Shown piece by piece: positions 45,008 to 56,535 of a stretch of DNA of 64,000 nucleotides. The DNA comes from Cryptomeria japonica. Lineage: Eukaryota; Streptophyta; Pinopsida; Cupressales; Cupressaceae. The translations under genes were made by a program, and so were the position numbers. Below the pieces are notes generated by a model. The model saw nothing but the letters and a program-made list of their open reading frames with translations, was not told the origin of the DNA and ran no database searches. Numbering within the stretch: position 1 is the first letter of the stretch; each line of letters opens with the position of its first letter. The DNA lies in NCBI RefSeq assembly GCF_030272615.1, contig NC_081413.1:143125976-143189975 (forward strand), read 5' to 3'.

Positions 45008-46490
45008 TGATGAATAAATGATGAACAGTAAGTACCAAACTGGTACTAAGAGGAGGGGGTGAATCAGTACAGGCAAAAATCACTTTTCCTGAACTAGTTT
45101 GACTGCAAACAGTGCACTTGACTAGAAATCACTAACACTGGTCTAAACTAGATTACTACTGGTTAAACACAATGAGATGGTGAAGGACCTAAACCAGTAA
45201 CACTTAGCTTTCCAAACAATCTAACATCTTATTTCCACTTCACCCATATGCATACACTAGTACTCTACAATCAGAAATATAATAACCTGCTAGTTCAACA
45301 TGATTTACCACTTGACAGAAAATAGCAAAGCATCACATGAAAAGGCATCACACATGACACACATATTTTTCACGTGGAAACCCAACTAGAAAAAACCATG
45401 GTGGGGATGAATACCCACAATTTGTTCTTTGAACCCTTTTTAAGTCAGCTATGTTAGGAGCCTAGTCCGGTTAAAGACTGCTACAATAGGTTTTGTTAGG
45501 AACCAATTTTGCTAGGGATCGCCTGGTTAAGGGTTAAACCCTGTTAAAGGTTACCTTGTTAGAGGATTTTAAGAACTCAATGATTTTGAGTCACCCTATT
45601 AAAGGATTTACAGCAAGCTGGTTAAAGCTACCCTGTTAAGGGATTTTCCAACTGTTGAAGTGGTTAGAGATCAATAGGTATTATAGTGATTTGGTAACAA
45701 CACTCAATGCCAATGTAGATCTGCTTTAGTTCTTTCCTTCTGCAATCACACTCTGCAGGTATCTATTCTCTTATCTGGTTTGGCAAGAATCACATATCTC
45801 TGCACTTAGATACACACACAACATTTTCCAACAACCTCAACATGAAAAACAACATCAACCTTATAGGAAATAGATAGGTTGATAGCATAAACCCTAAACC
45901 CTAAACATTTAGGTTAAGCAATTCAGTCGGTTTAATCCTGACCATTGAACACTTTTCATTGAATACAACAATCTTGAATAGATCTCAAGATGTTCTCCAT
46001 TGTTCGATTTTCACCGCTTCTTGGAGGTCGATAACTCATCATGCATTCTTCACCATTTACAAAGACTTCACACATTCCCGAGGTAGATAGGATCAATCTC
46101 CTTCATGCAAGATCCTTCACGCGCACAAGGCTGACGTGGCAACACAATCTGTTCATCATTACAATGCTAACTCATCACACAATGTCATTGGTTGGATCAC
46201 AGCGGCTTGGAACACTTCAATCAGAAATCCTGAAGCTAAGACTACCAACCAGTAGTCATACCATATGAAACCTTGATACAAAACATTCCATATACCAGTT
46301 CACATTCCAACATACCGGTTCACTTGGATAGACATACCGCTTCAGTTCTTCACATATACCAATTCACTACATCATACCGGATCTTTTGGAAGTTGCTTAC
46401 TTCAATATACCGGTTCACTCTTCAGCATATTGACATCAATGACAATCATACAATATCATCATGTCATCAAACTCTACACATATGCCAACA
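45008..46490 (-). repeat. Element H 5' LTR
   Basis: Matches 39132-40617, with many scattered substitutions (several percent). Ends TATGCCAACA on the plus strand. Confidence 0.92.
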
Positions 46491-46495
46491 CCTGA
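46491..46495. repeat. Right target-site duplication of element H (CCTGA)
   Basis: One transition from the left copy at 39127-39131. Confidence 0.75.
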
Positions 46496-47357
46496 GTCAA
46501 TTAACTAGGCATCATTACCTACATGAGTTGCCAAAGCTGCAATGAATGCATCACCATATTCCTTCTCAGACTCATAATCAGAATCAATCTTCTTCTTTTT
46601 ATTCTTATTTGCTTCTTTGCAGTCCTTACAGATGTGACCTGGTTTACCACAATTCCAACAAATGACTTTGGACTTTCTAGGAGATTTCGATCTCCCTTTT
46701 GATTTGGACTTATCACGCTTCTCATTCTTCTTGCCTTTCTCCTTAAGTCTTTCACGAACAATTAGGGCTTCCTTCAAACTATGGGATGCCTTCCTTTGCA
46801 TCTTTTCACCAAGTAGGGCACCCACCACATCTTCAGACTTCAAAACAACATAAGAACTACCGATAGCCATAACAAGAGAATCCCGTGAATCAGGCAAATA
46901 ACAAAGGAAGACCTAGCATTTGTCCTCTTCATTCATCTTTACACCAAATAGATACTAATTGAGTCACCAACATATTGAATGCTTCTAGGTGGTGTAGAAA
47001 TCATTCACCCTCTTCCATCTTCAAGGAATACAATTTCTTCCTCAAGAAAATCTGATTTAATAAATATTTCGCTTGATACATTTCACCAAGCTTATCCTGC
47101 AGTTTCTTTGCAGTGTTTTCTTCATGGACATTGATTAGAATAGAGTTTGCTAGGCACAATCTAATCAGACCCTTGCCTTTTCGGTCCATAATATCATACT
47201 GAGCCATCGCAGTAGGATCTGAGGGCCTTTGGACATTCACATCAACAACATCTCATAGATCTCGATCTATTAGCAGATCTTCCATCTTTAGCTTCCAAAT
47301 CTCAAAATTTGTTCCATTAAATTTCTCCAGCTCTATTTTTCCTGACAAACTTGCCAT
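46496..47357 (-). pseudogene. Element G copia gag and protease start
   Basis: ATG at 47357 begins MASLSGKIELEKFNGTNFEI, a UBN2-type copia gag start. LLNQIFLRKKLYSLKMEEGE follows (about 47060-47000). After a frameshift near 46950 comes LPDSRDSLVMAI, then a basic Lys/Arg tract and one intact zinc knuckle CWNCGKPGHICKDC (about 46670-46630). The frame ends with LIDSG, the protease active-site start, cut by element H. Confidence 0.85.
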
Positions 47358-47467
47358 CTAAAAATTCCTACAACAAGATCAAGAAGTGTCTTCTGCAAAA
47401 TCTCCCACTCAAATCTACATTAGTTCAAAAAACCCAACAACCCACAACTGAAACCAAAGGTGATCAA

Positions 47468-47481
47468 GCTCTGATACAAAT
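47468..47481 (-). other. Primer binding site of element G (degenerate)
   Basis: ATTTGTATCAGAGC on the minus strand. One G-to-T change from the initiator-Met form ATTGGTATCAGAGC. Confidence 0.75.
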
Positions 47482-48373
47482 TGTAAAGAAGTTAAGTAGT
47501 GGAAAAACTTCCTACACTAACCTTGAGAGGAGGGTAATGCAAAAAAATTTACAGAACGTCACAATAGTTACAAAAAATAGAAATAGATATAATAACATTC
47601 AAACCATAACACAATGATTTACGTGGGGAAAACTCTCTCGGGAGAAAAACCCCACACTCCAAAAGCCGCCCAATATATAATTCAGCAATCAAAACATATT
47701 ACAATATAGTTTCAAAGCAAGCTCTTTGTAGGAGTACCACTAATCAGAGATTCAGAGGTAACTCGATAGCCATAAGACTCTTACACACAATCTCTATCTC
47801 ACACACCTCATATATAGGAGATACAATACAAGAAACCGTCAAACGATATTAGAAAACCATGGGCTAAAACCACCCAATAAGGTCTAGCCAACCTTATCTC
47901 CCTTCTATATTCCCTATGATGTGTTACAACACACATCAACATGTGTCCCTCCCTTTTACAACTCATTTATGTGTCTGATGTATTTTATATTTCCTATTTC
48001 TGGAGTAAAAACTTCTGGAGGCCATAACTTGAGAATCGTGTGTTTGATTGACAAACTATTTGAAGCACCAGAAATCTCACGAAGTGCTCTATTGCCTCGT
48101 AAATTTCTACGCCATTTATGCCCACTTTTCAGGATGTTTTGGGGTCTCTAAAGTCCTCAAAATCAAATTTAAACCTTTTATTGGACCCCTCCAAAACGGA
48201 AAATTTAATATCTTCAAAACTAGTTGTGATCTTGCAACGTAACATTACCGAAATTCTTATCTAACCAACCACAAGCTTCGGGGATAATTTTGCACCATTT
48301 CATGCTCAAATGAAAACTTACTATAAATAGTAACCTCATGTAAATGCAAGGTTAATACACCATTTTCCCAATA
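47482..48373 (-). repeat. Element G 5' LTR
   Basis: 892 bp, uninterrupted copy of the LTR at 33656-35944. A sense-strand TATATATGAG lies at 47807-47816. Confidence 0.9.
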
Positions 48374-48378
48374 GTATT
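48374..48378. repeat. Right target-site duplication of element G (GTATT)
   Basis: Identical to 33651-33655. Confidence 0.9.
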
Positions 48379-49280
48379 GGTGTAGTTATTGTGGACGGTT
48401 CTAATGTGCTTGTTGGTGTTTCTTGATCGTGTCCTATTTGTTTTAGTGGCCTGCATTTATCATTGTGCATGGTATTGAAGATCTTTTGGGTCCGGTGATA
48501 TTCTTCATGTTATGTGGTATTTTCGGCGGTGTAGTGTGTTGTAGTTGATCTTGGCAAGATTTCTAGTGGTGTTGCATGTTTGAGGATTTAATTTGGGTCC
48601 ATTCTATGTTGACAATATAATTATTTTGGTCCAGTGGTTTATTTTTGTATTGTGTGGTGTAATTTTATAATTAGGTATTGGGGTTTTGTGTTGACCTTGC
48701 AGTAAAGGTTGATGAATTGTATAAATAGGTGTTCTATTCATGTAATTCAGGTATGGGTTGATGTGTTTGCATTATCAAAGAGTGGTGTATGTGTGCATAA
48801 GTGAATTCATCTTTCGATGTGATGTATTGAGCAAAGATTGTTGCAGGACGAACAAATGAGCTTAACTAGAACTGTCATCAAGCATTAGGAGATGTTATTT
48901 TTTTAGTTCATATTAACTAGATTGTAGTTTGAATGTTATTGTAAGGTAGTGAACCTTCCCTGAGGTTTGGAGCCTTTTGGGTCTTCATATTTTGAGTAGT
49001 GAGCTCTAGGAAGTGTTCCTAAATGCATGTGCATTCCCCATTGCAATATTTTCACATACTGCTACAGAGTATCATCTTATTGTGGGTAGGTTCCCACCAT
49101 GGTTTTTCCCTTAACCAGGTTTTCCACATAAAAATCTTGGTGTTATGTCTATTGATGTTAATGTGTTTATCTTTATTTTTTCTACAGTTGATTAGATATG
49201 AGATTGTGCTTAAATTTTTTGGTCTAGTGAAAACTTATTCACCCCCCCCTCTCAATTTGCCTTCATTGTTGTTGCCAACA
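48379..49280 (+). repeat. Element F 5' LTR, second part
   Basis: This continues from 33655 and ends with TTCACCCCCCCTCTC and GTTGCCAACA, just before the PBS. TATAAATAG at 48720-48728 is a likely promoter. The joined LTR is about 1.31 kb. Confidence 0.8.
48720..48728 (+). promoter_or_regulatory. Putative TATA box of element F LTR
   Basis: TATAAATAG in the sense orientation inside the F LTR. Confidence 0.5.
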
Positions 49281-49295
49281 ATTAGTATCAGAGCT
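49281..49295 (+). other. Primer binding site of element F
   Basis: ATTAGTATCAGAGCT directly after the LTR. One change from the initiator-Met PBS. Confidence 0.82.
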
Positions 49296-49336
49296 ATATC
49301 CTCTAGAAGAAGCTTGACCACTTGAGGAGATCTGGG

Positions 49337-49740
49337 ATGGCAACTTATGTTTTTAAGGAGGAGAGTTTGAGATTTGATGGAAGTAACTACATTATATGGA
49401 AGGGTTGGATTGAAGTTCATTTGAAGTGTCTTGGAGAAGAGTATTGGAAGATTACAAAAAATACCTATAATGTTCCTCAGAATGGATCAATTACTATTGT
49501 GGAGATCAAGGATGCTAGACATAACATAAGAGCTAAGGAAGCATTGCTCAGTGCCCCAACTGATTCAGAGATGACTAAAGTGATGGGTTTCTAGATTATA
49601 CATGAGATCTAGGAGAACTGAGAGACCTTGTATGAAGGTGATAAACATGTTAAAGTTGCTAAGTTGCATATTTTGAAGGGTAAATATGAAATGTTGAATA
49701 TGGAAGAAGATGAAAACATACGTACCTTTATGGCTAAGGT
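49337..49740 (+). pseudogene. Element F copia gag, N-terminal part
   Basis: ATG 49337 starts MATYVFKEESLRFDGSNYII. It continues through EEYWKITKNTYNVPQNG and, past a TAG near 49592, KVAKLHILKGKYEMLNMEE. It is a UBN2-type copia gag. Element E cuts it after FMAKV at an AAGGT duplication. It continues at 56425 with NELVLGIRCASGTLQEDEII. Confidence 0.85.
49736..49740. repeat. Left target-site duplication of element E (AAGGT)
   Basis: Matches 56420-56424 exactly. Confidence 0.92.
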
Positions 49741-50535
49741 TGTTGGCAAATGCACACTGCAATGAGAAATTGTAGGTGATTGAAGGTATTGTCATTGATG
49801 GCAACCTTACATCATGTGATACCCGTAGGAAGACACAGGCACCGGCATCGGGAGAATCTACACTAGCATACAGATCACTGACACCAAAAGAAAGATTATC
49901 GACACCCTGACCGACAAGAATTTTGTATAAATATACTTTGTAATTAATTGTAAAATCTTTTGTAAGCCGACTTAGCGGATTGTAATATGACTCATATATG
50001 TATGAGATCATTGTAGACCATTTTGTAGATAGAGAGATGAAAGGATTAATGCAGACCTAATATTCGAATTGTGAGGCAGATATAGGATAAGGGTTTATGT
50101 ATGTAGTAGAGCTTAAACCGGTACTGAATCTAGCATAGTAGATGCTAATCTAAAGTAGTACAAGACATTGGATTAGTATAATCCATTTTGTAAGTCAGTG
50201 TGACTTCCTTGTAATTGAGCAGTGAGCTCTAGGCACTTGGTCTTCCTGCATGTGTAGGCCCCTATTGTAAGCAGTAATATTCTCTTATTGGCCAGTAAGT
50301 AAATATTGTGGGTCACAAATCCCACCGAGATTTTTCCCACACCGAGTTTCCTCATTAAAAATATTGTGTTGTAGTGTGTCTCTTATGTTGTGGTTGCTAT
50401 TCTTATTTACTGCATTATTTTTGGTTTACCGATACACGGTTTTGATATGCTTTTCATGTTATAAGTCAAGAAAATTATTATACTGGTTAGATACTATTTA
50501 ACCCCCCCCTCTCAGTATCTTTAGGAATCCTAACA
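49741..50535 (+). repeat. Element E 5' LTR
   Basis: TGTTGGCAAATGCAC to AATCCTAACA. It contains TATAAATATA at 49926-49935 and ends with a CCCCCCCTCTCAGTATC border motif. Confidence 0.93.
49926..49935 (+). promoter_or_regulatory. Putative TATA box of element E LTR
   Basis: TATAAATATA, also present in the 3' LTR near 55810. Confidence 0.55.
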
Positions 50536-50550
50536 ATTGGTATCAAAGCC
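50536..50550 (+). other. Primer binding site of element E
   Basis: ATTGGTATCAAAGCC right after the LTR. Initiator-Met type, same as in element H. Confidence 0.88.
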
Positions 50551-50606
50551 TGGTCCTCTATTTTCAAAATCCTAATAGCTTGAGGAAGATCTTGACACTA
50601 GTAGAG

Positions 50607-51680
50607 ATGGAAAATTTGAGAAAGCAACTGGAAATAGCTCTTTTAGACTATGAGGCAGAAAAAGTAAAGAATACCAAACTTGAGGATGATCTGAAGGCTG
50701 CACAAGATATTATTCAAGGACTTCAAGAAAATTTCACTATAGAAAGAAATAAAGGAAGAGAACTTTGTGAAAAGATGCAGAATGATGAAGATGAAAAGGA
50801 AACTCTTAATGATCTGGTGAACCAACTAAGACAAGATAATTGTACAATGAAGAATGAGATGCAAGATATGACTATGATATTTTGTAAAGAAATTGAAGAT
50901 AGAAATAAGAATGAAGATAATTTGGCTAGAAGACTAAATAATGCTGGAAATGAAAACACAAGACTCAATCATGAAAATGATATGTTGAAGACAAATTTGA
51001 TGCATACACAAAATGACAGAACTGAACTCATGAGATAGAAAGAAATGTTGGAGAATAAACTGATTGTTGCAAATCAACACAAGGAGAAATTCAAGAAAAG
51101 TTCAGAAGAACTTGTTGACATGCTAAAGAATCAGAAACCTAATGGTGATACAAATGGCCTTGGCTTTGAAATTGGTGAAAGCTCTGGTATTGCAAACAAT
51201 CATGATCATAGTAAACCGGTAAGACAACCTAATGCTTACAAATTCAATGGGAAATAATTTAACTGTAACACGTATGGTCATAGAGAAAATTAGTGTAGAT
51301 CTAGAAATTATCAAAACACTAATACACCCACCGGTCAATGTTCTAAATGCAACAAAATTGGTCATAATTCAGAAAACTATAGAATGAATGTAAGATGTTA
51401 TGTTTGTGGAAGATTTGGACACTTATCTAATCAATGTAGAACACATACCAGCATAGGATATGGGAAAGCTATTCAGAAAAACAATGTGACTTGTTATGCT
51501 TGTAAAAAAATTGGACATATTGCAAAATTTTGTAGAAGCAAGACTTCATCGGCAAATAACAAAGGTCCTAGTTTGAAAGGTAAAGAAAAAGTTGAAGAGT
51601 TAAAGAAAGAATTCTCAAAACAATGGATCAGAAAGTCACATCAGAATGTTGATGGGAATACTCCTCCACTGGTAGAATAA
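50607..51680 (+). pseudogene. Element E ORF1: coiled coil plus four CCHC zinc knuckles
   Basis: One frame of about 357 codons starts at ATG 50607. The first ~150 residues form a coiled coil with Leu/Asn heptads (LRKQLEIALLDYEAEK, LNDLVNQLRQDN). After TAG at 51036-51038 a second helix follows, then a Ser/Asn-rich link. Four zinc knuckles come next: NCNTYGHREN-stop-C and CSKCNKIGHNSENY (both damaged), then CYVCGRFGHLSNQC and CYACKKIGHIAKFC (both intact CX2CX4HX4C). In-frame stops: 51036, about 51255 and 51291. This looks like a nucleocapsid/RNA-binding protein, so a gag-like role is likely, but the usual copia gag core is absent. The family is unknown to me. Confidence 0.75.
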
Positions 51681-52023
51681 AGTAACACTCCACAGATAGG
51701 AGACTCTTCATCGAATTGAAGGAAAATCCTTTGGGGGTTTAGCAACAAACTGAAAAATATGCTAACATACCCTCGGTTGATGATGAGAAGTTGAAATCAC
51801 TTCTTTACCGGCATATGAGTTAAGTTGTGACTTAACTGGCAAGCATTAAATGTGGTAGTTGGAGAAAATAACATTATAAAGTAAGTGTTTTGGCTCTTTT
51901 TCATTCAATGAGCATTCAAATCTTTGAGAGCGCGAAAATTCCCGAGCGAAGGCATCCTTAGTGAAGAAGTGAAGTAGTTCATCCAAGCACTCATCCTTGA
52001 GGCAGATTGAGGTATTTATAACT

Positions 52024-55000
52024 ATGGCTTCCTCATCTACTCCTGAATTTATTGCAAACCCTATTGTGATTGAAGTAATCAAGCGCCCTAGACCCGTATT
52101 CCAGCTTGTTCCTGAAATAGCAAAGAAAGATGATACCCTAGGTGCATTTTCTCAAATTCCTAAGGGATTAGTATATGCTGAAGACCCTAGGATATACATA
52201 CATTGTCATATAGAGGAATTAGGAGATGATGAAATCAAGAATATGTATCAGACTATGATTTGTGATGAATCTAGAAATATAAAGCCGAAACATAAGATAG
52301 TGGAAACCTAGGTTTTTAAGAAATCCTTAGTGTCCCAGATTTTCCCAAGGATATTATAAGGATTGTGCTAAGTAGAGTTCATGGGGAATTATTTTAGTTG
52401 GATTCAATCCATAAGATCACCAAAGAAGCAGTAAAGGCAGTAACAGGGTTACCTTCCACCGGTAGCAGGCCTGACAAAACGAAAAAGGTCTCTAATAACA
52501 TAGTAATAGACCTAACTGGCGCAACATTTGACAAAAGGTCTCTAAGGGTAAATGATGTGAAGGATATCAATGTTAGATTTGTCAGTATGATTTTAGGCTA
52601 CAAGGCTACACATGCAAATAGGTTAAACTCAGTATCAAGCATATGTATCAAAAGTGCATATGATATGGTTAACAACGATGCTAGAATAGATGTGTGTGAC
52701 TGGCTCAAAGATGAATTAATAGACAATATGAAGAAGATAAAGGGAGATAAGAAAGGAACCTTTAGATTTGAAAATTTACTTGTATGTTTAATGCTATATA
52801 TTACTAAGAAAGTACCTGGTATTAGTAGGAGAGATTTTGGTTTTGACATACTGGTAGGAAAGCAACTTTTGGATACACTAAACAACATGGGAGATAATAG
52901 GGAGAAAAACATAAATGAACATTTTCAGGCACTAAAAGCTTGAATGAAGACTAGAACAAGACTGTCACAGGCAATTGTGGATAAATATCAAAAGGAAATA
53001 TGTTTTGTAATTAAGAAAGATGAAATCTAGATGGAGGTAGTCCCTAGGACTATCTGGGTAACTGAAATGGGCTATGAAACAAATGATAACATCATAGAAA
53101 CTTATGCAAAAGCCCTCCTTAGAGCACCAAAAGAACCCACTGAGAAAGTCTTTAGAAATTCAGAAACAATTGAAAGTGGAATTCAGTCAAGGAAAAAGGT
53201 TAAGAAAGTTGAACAAACTGTGAAGAAGGGAACCCGATAGGCAAAGGCTATTAAGGAAGATGTTTTGAAACAAACTGATATCAAGGAAAGTGAGCTAGAA
53301 GGACTTAAACTAGAAGCTCATCTTTCACCAGTTGGAACTTCTTCTGAGAGTGACATACTGGCGGTATTCAAAAGGGTGGAAAGGAAAAGAAAACCCTCAC
53401 CGGTACCCTCACCCACACCTAGGAGAACAAGGCAAAAGCAACAGGCAGTAAGGCCTCCAGTAAAGAAGTTGACTCCTAAGAAGAAAAAAGTAAAACAAGA
53501 CATTGCTCCACTGGATAAACTCCTCAGTGAAATAACAAAGGATGGGAAGTTGAAAAACATTAGAAAGCTATACAATACACTTTTCGCCGATGACAGAGAG
53601 AGCACAGAAAATTGTGTAATTTTACACCTGGATATTTATAAGAAATTTTTGATGGAAATTGTTGATGAAATACCCACTGATCTTTATAGGAGACTTGAAG
53701 CTAGAAGGGTAGCTATTGTTGGGCTGGATAAAAAAATAAAAATTGAGAAATTACTTGCAGTTCACCCAGTGAAGTCACCTAAAGAGATTGATCAATTAAT
53801 CAGTGAGGCCAATTGGACTGTATTCTCAACCGGTCACCGACATGTAGCACTAATGGCAGGGAGAAAGAATGAAATTTTAGAAGAGACTGGGGACCAATGG
53901 GACATATTCTTTATTGAAAAGGAGAAATAGGAAGAACTCAAAAGACCCAAGACTATCAGAGTATGTCAAAAAGATAGGGATAAGGGGAAAGGTAAGGAAG
54001 GTGGACCTCCAAACTTAAAAATAACTGATAACTTACCCCCACCTCTTTCTGATACTCCACTGGTAGAAATAGTTGACACACAATTAGCTACAAAGAGTAT
54101 GGAGACTCCTCTAGAGGATACAAATCCTGAGTCTGAAGTTTTGTATACCATGAATATTGATACACAAGAGGTGAATATTGTGGTAGATAAAGAAATCACT
54201 GAGGATAAGAAGAAAGATGTGGCTACTGAGCCACCGACTACAGATGTGGAAATTAATGTTAGCACAAAGACAAAGAAACCAACAAAGGACTCTACTGAGA
54301 AACAATCAGGGAAACCATGAATGAATAGTGCAGAAGAAAATACACAGAAACCGAAAGTACATTCAAAGACTACATCTGTGAAACTGATAGTTGAGAGCTC
54401 AGAGAAACCATCTAAGGCACTAGAATAGAAATAGGTTGATGTACAAGTTCAAACTGAGACAATGTCACTGATAAAAATTGAAAAAACAAAAACTTTTCTA
54501 ATAGAAATGCATACCCAAACAGATCCTCTTGAGAAAGAGGAAAGCAAGGTTATTACTACAACTAGCAGCATGGAAACTGTAAAAATAGTTGGTCAGACAT
54601 CTGGTACTTCTATAGTAGAATTCCATCCTACAAATGTAACAGAGGTCTTATTGGAATCAATAAAAAAACTCACAGAGTGTAATGCACAAGCCTATAAGGC
54701 TATTGATGATACAATCCCCATTCTTAAATTGATAGCACCCAAGTGTATTGTGGATAAGAAAGATTCTTTAGGTCAACTAGACACATTGTCTAAATACATC
54801 ACCGGCAATATTTTGACAATTGATCAAATAAATGAGGACACAGTTAAGGAGAAAATGAATAAAGAGAAAGATAAATTCTTTGATGAAACAATAAAGAAGT
54901 GTATGGGACACATTGGCACACTTTTACCGGCACTAAACAAAACATTAATGGAGTTTAAGGAACTCTATAGAGATACATCCAAGACAAATGTTCTAACAAC

Positions 55001-55433
55001 ACATATAGACAAGGAAATAAGTAAGGTTCAAAAGGAGATTGACAATATAGTTGATAACCTCATCGGTTCATCTAAACCATTATCAGTTACAGAGCAAAAG
55101 ATACACAGTCTTGAAGAAAAATTTGAGAAATTTGAAAACAAGAAACACAAAATAAAAGGGAAGGCAAAAGACTTTAAATGCAAACTCAACCCCAAATTGG
55201 AGTACCTCATCTCTTTGAGTAAAGAGATCTCTGAGGCACTTGTTCAAGGACTAAAGACACCAGAGGAACAAATACATCACCTCACCAGTACTATTCAAAG
55301 GACAGAGGCTGCACTGAAAGATAGTAAAAAGTTCACTGAGAGTCTAAATTTGGTATTAGCAGAACTCTTTCAAATTGTAACCAACATGATACAAGGATCC
55401 AGGCAGGAAACACACTCCACTGACAACAAATGA
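52024..55433 (+). pseudogene. Element E ORF2: unrecognised ~1,136-codon protein
   Basis: ATG 52024 starts MASSSTPEFIANPIVIEVIK. A 1-nt frameshift near 52325 moves to the frame that stays open to 55433, broken by stops near 52395, 52941, 53028, 53238, 53928, 54318, 54426 and 54432, mostly TAG or TGA one C-to-T change from Gln, Arg or Trp. N-terminal third: globular, with VRFVSMILGYKATHANRLNS-like and CDWLKDELIDNMKK segments. Middle: basic Pro/Lys-rich linker (KRKPSPVPSPTPRRTRQKQQ, then KKLTPKKKKVKQD). Then another folded part and an acidic Thr/Lys/Glu-rich tract. The C-terminal ~320 residues are helical, probably coiled coil. I see no enzyme motif. It may resemble plant 'putative transposon protein' families, but I cannot assign it. 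Confidence 0.7.
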
Positions 55434-55452
55434 CAACCTTTGTCATTGATGT

Positions 55453-55463
55453 CAAAGGGGGAG
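55453..55463 (+). other. Second, upstream PPT-like motif in element E
   Basis: CAAAGGGGGAG preceded by TCATTGATGT, an almost exact copy of the true PPT context 158 bp downstream. Confidence 0.6.
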
Positions 55464-55610
55464 TAGTAAGATGAGAAAAATGATCAAAATAGGACATCAT
55501 CAGCTCAAGGGGAGCATAGATTTTTGACAACTCAGTTTTGGTAAGAAATTATTTTTGGACATCATTTTTGGACACTTTTTTATTTTTCTCATGAGTGTTG
55601 CCATCGATGC

Positions 55611-55623
55611 CAAAGGGGGAGAT
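55611..55623 (+). other. Polypurine tract of element E
   Basis: CAAAGGGGGAGAT immediately before the 3' LTR. Identical to elements H and I. Confidence 0.88.
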
Positions 55624-56419
55624 TGTTGGCAAATGCACACTCCAATGAGAAATTATAGGTGATTGAAGGTATTTTCATTGATGGCAACCTTACAATCATG
55701 TGATACCGACAGGAAGACATGGGCATCGACACCGACAGACTCTACATTGACATACAGATCACCGACACCAAAAGAAAGATTACCAACACCCTAGACAACA
55801 AGAATTTTGTATAAATATACTTTATAATTAATTATAAAATATTTTGTAAGCCGACTTGGCGGGTTGTAATATGACTCATATATGTATGAGATCATTGTAG
55901 ATCATTTTGTAGATAGAGAGACGAAAGGATTAATGCAGACCTAATATGTGAATTGTGAGGCGGATATAGGATACGGGTTTATGTATGTAGCAGAGCTTAA
56001 ACCGGTACTGAATCTAGCATAGTAGATGCTGATCTGAAGCAGTACAAGACATTGGATTAGTATAATCCATTTTGTAAGTCAGTGTGACTTCCTTGTAATT
56101 GAGCAATGAGCTCTAGGCACTTGGCCTTCCTGCATGTGTAGGCCCCTATTGTAAGTAGTAATATTCTCTTATTGGCTAGTAAGTGAATATTGTGGGTCAC
56201 AAATCCCATTGAGGTTTTTCCCACTCCAGGTTTCCTTATTAAAAATACTATGTTATGGTGTGTCTTTTATGTTGTGGTTGCTATTCTTATTTATTGCATT
56301 ATTTTTGGTTTACTGGTACACAGTTTTGATATGCTTTTCATGTTATAAGTCAAGAAAATTATTATACCAGTTAGATACTATTTCACCCCCCCCTCTCAGT
56401 ATCTTTGGGAATCCTAACA
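55624..56419 (+). repeat. Element E 3' LTR
   Basis: 796 bp, pairs with 49741-50535. The 73-codon ORF inside (56209-56430) is an LTR translation. Confidence 0.93.
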
Positions 56420-56424
56420 AAGGT
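56420..56424. repeat. Right target-site duplication of element E (AAGGT)
   Basis: Identical to 49736-49740. F's gag frame resumes here. Confidence 0.92.
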
Positions 56425-56535
56425 GAATGAACTTGTCCTAGGTATCAGATGTGCTAGTGGAACTCTTCAAGAAGATGAGATTATTGCTAAAGTGTTGAGA
56501 TCTTTGCCTCTTGCTTAAAAGCCTAAAGTAGCTAA
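56425..56535 (+). pseudogene. Element F gag, middle fragment
   Basis: NELVLGIRCASGTLQEDEII and KVLRSLPLA follow on directly from the part ending at 49740. A TAA stands after LPLA. Cut at KVA by a solo LTR. Confidence 0.85.

Larger units (their letters stand above)
39132..46490 (-). mobile_element. Element H: Ty1/copia element inserted in the element G protease
   Basis: LTRs 39132-40617 (1486 bp) and 45008-46490 (1483 bp), PBS 44994-45007, PPT 40618-40630. On the minus strand it encodes gag, protease, integrase, RT and RNase H. Taking it out joins G's protease: LIDSG on the right (about 46500) to the ACFHIT segment on the left (39131). Confidence 0.93.
33656..48373 (-). mobile_element. Element G: Ty1/copia element inserted in the element F LTR
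   Basis: LTRs at 33656-35944 (split by a solo LTR) and 47482-48373 share borders TGTAAGGAAG/TGTAAAGAAG and CCCAACA/CCCAATA. A perfect GTATT duplication flanks the whole. Gag, protease, integrase and RT read on the minus strand. Element H splits the protease. LTR copies differ by several percent, so this is an old insertion. Confidence 0.9.
49741..56419 (+). mobile_element. Element E: non-autonomous LTR element with two unusual ORFs and no pol
   Basis: LTRs 49741-50535 (795 bp) and 55624-56419 (796 bp), initiator-Met PBS, PPT at 55611, perfect AAGGT duplication. The 5.1-kb internal region holds ORF1 (coiled coil plus zinc knuckles) and ORF2 (about 1,136 codons, unknown). I find no protease, integrase, RT or RNase H in any frame. 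By eye the LTRs differ by roughly 5-8%. The PBS and PPT equal those of copia element H, which suggests mobilisation by copia proteins in trans. Confidence 0.92.
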
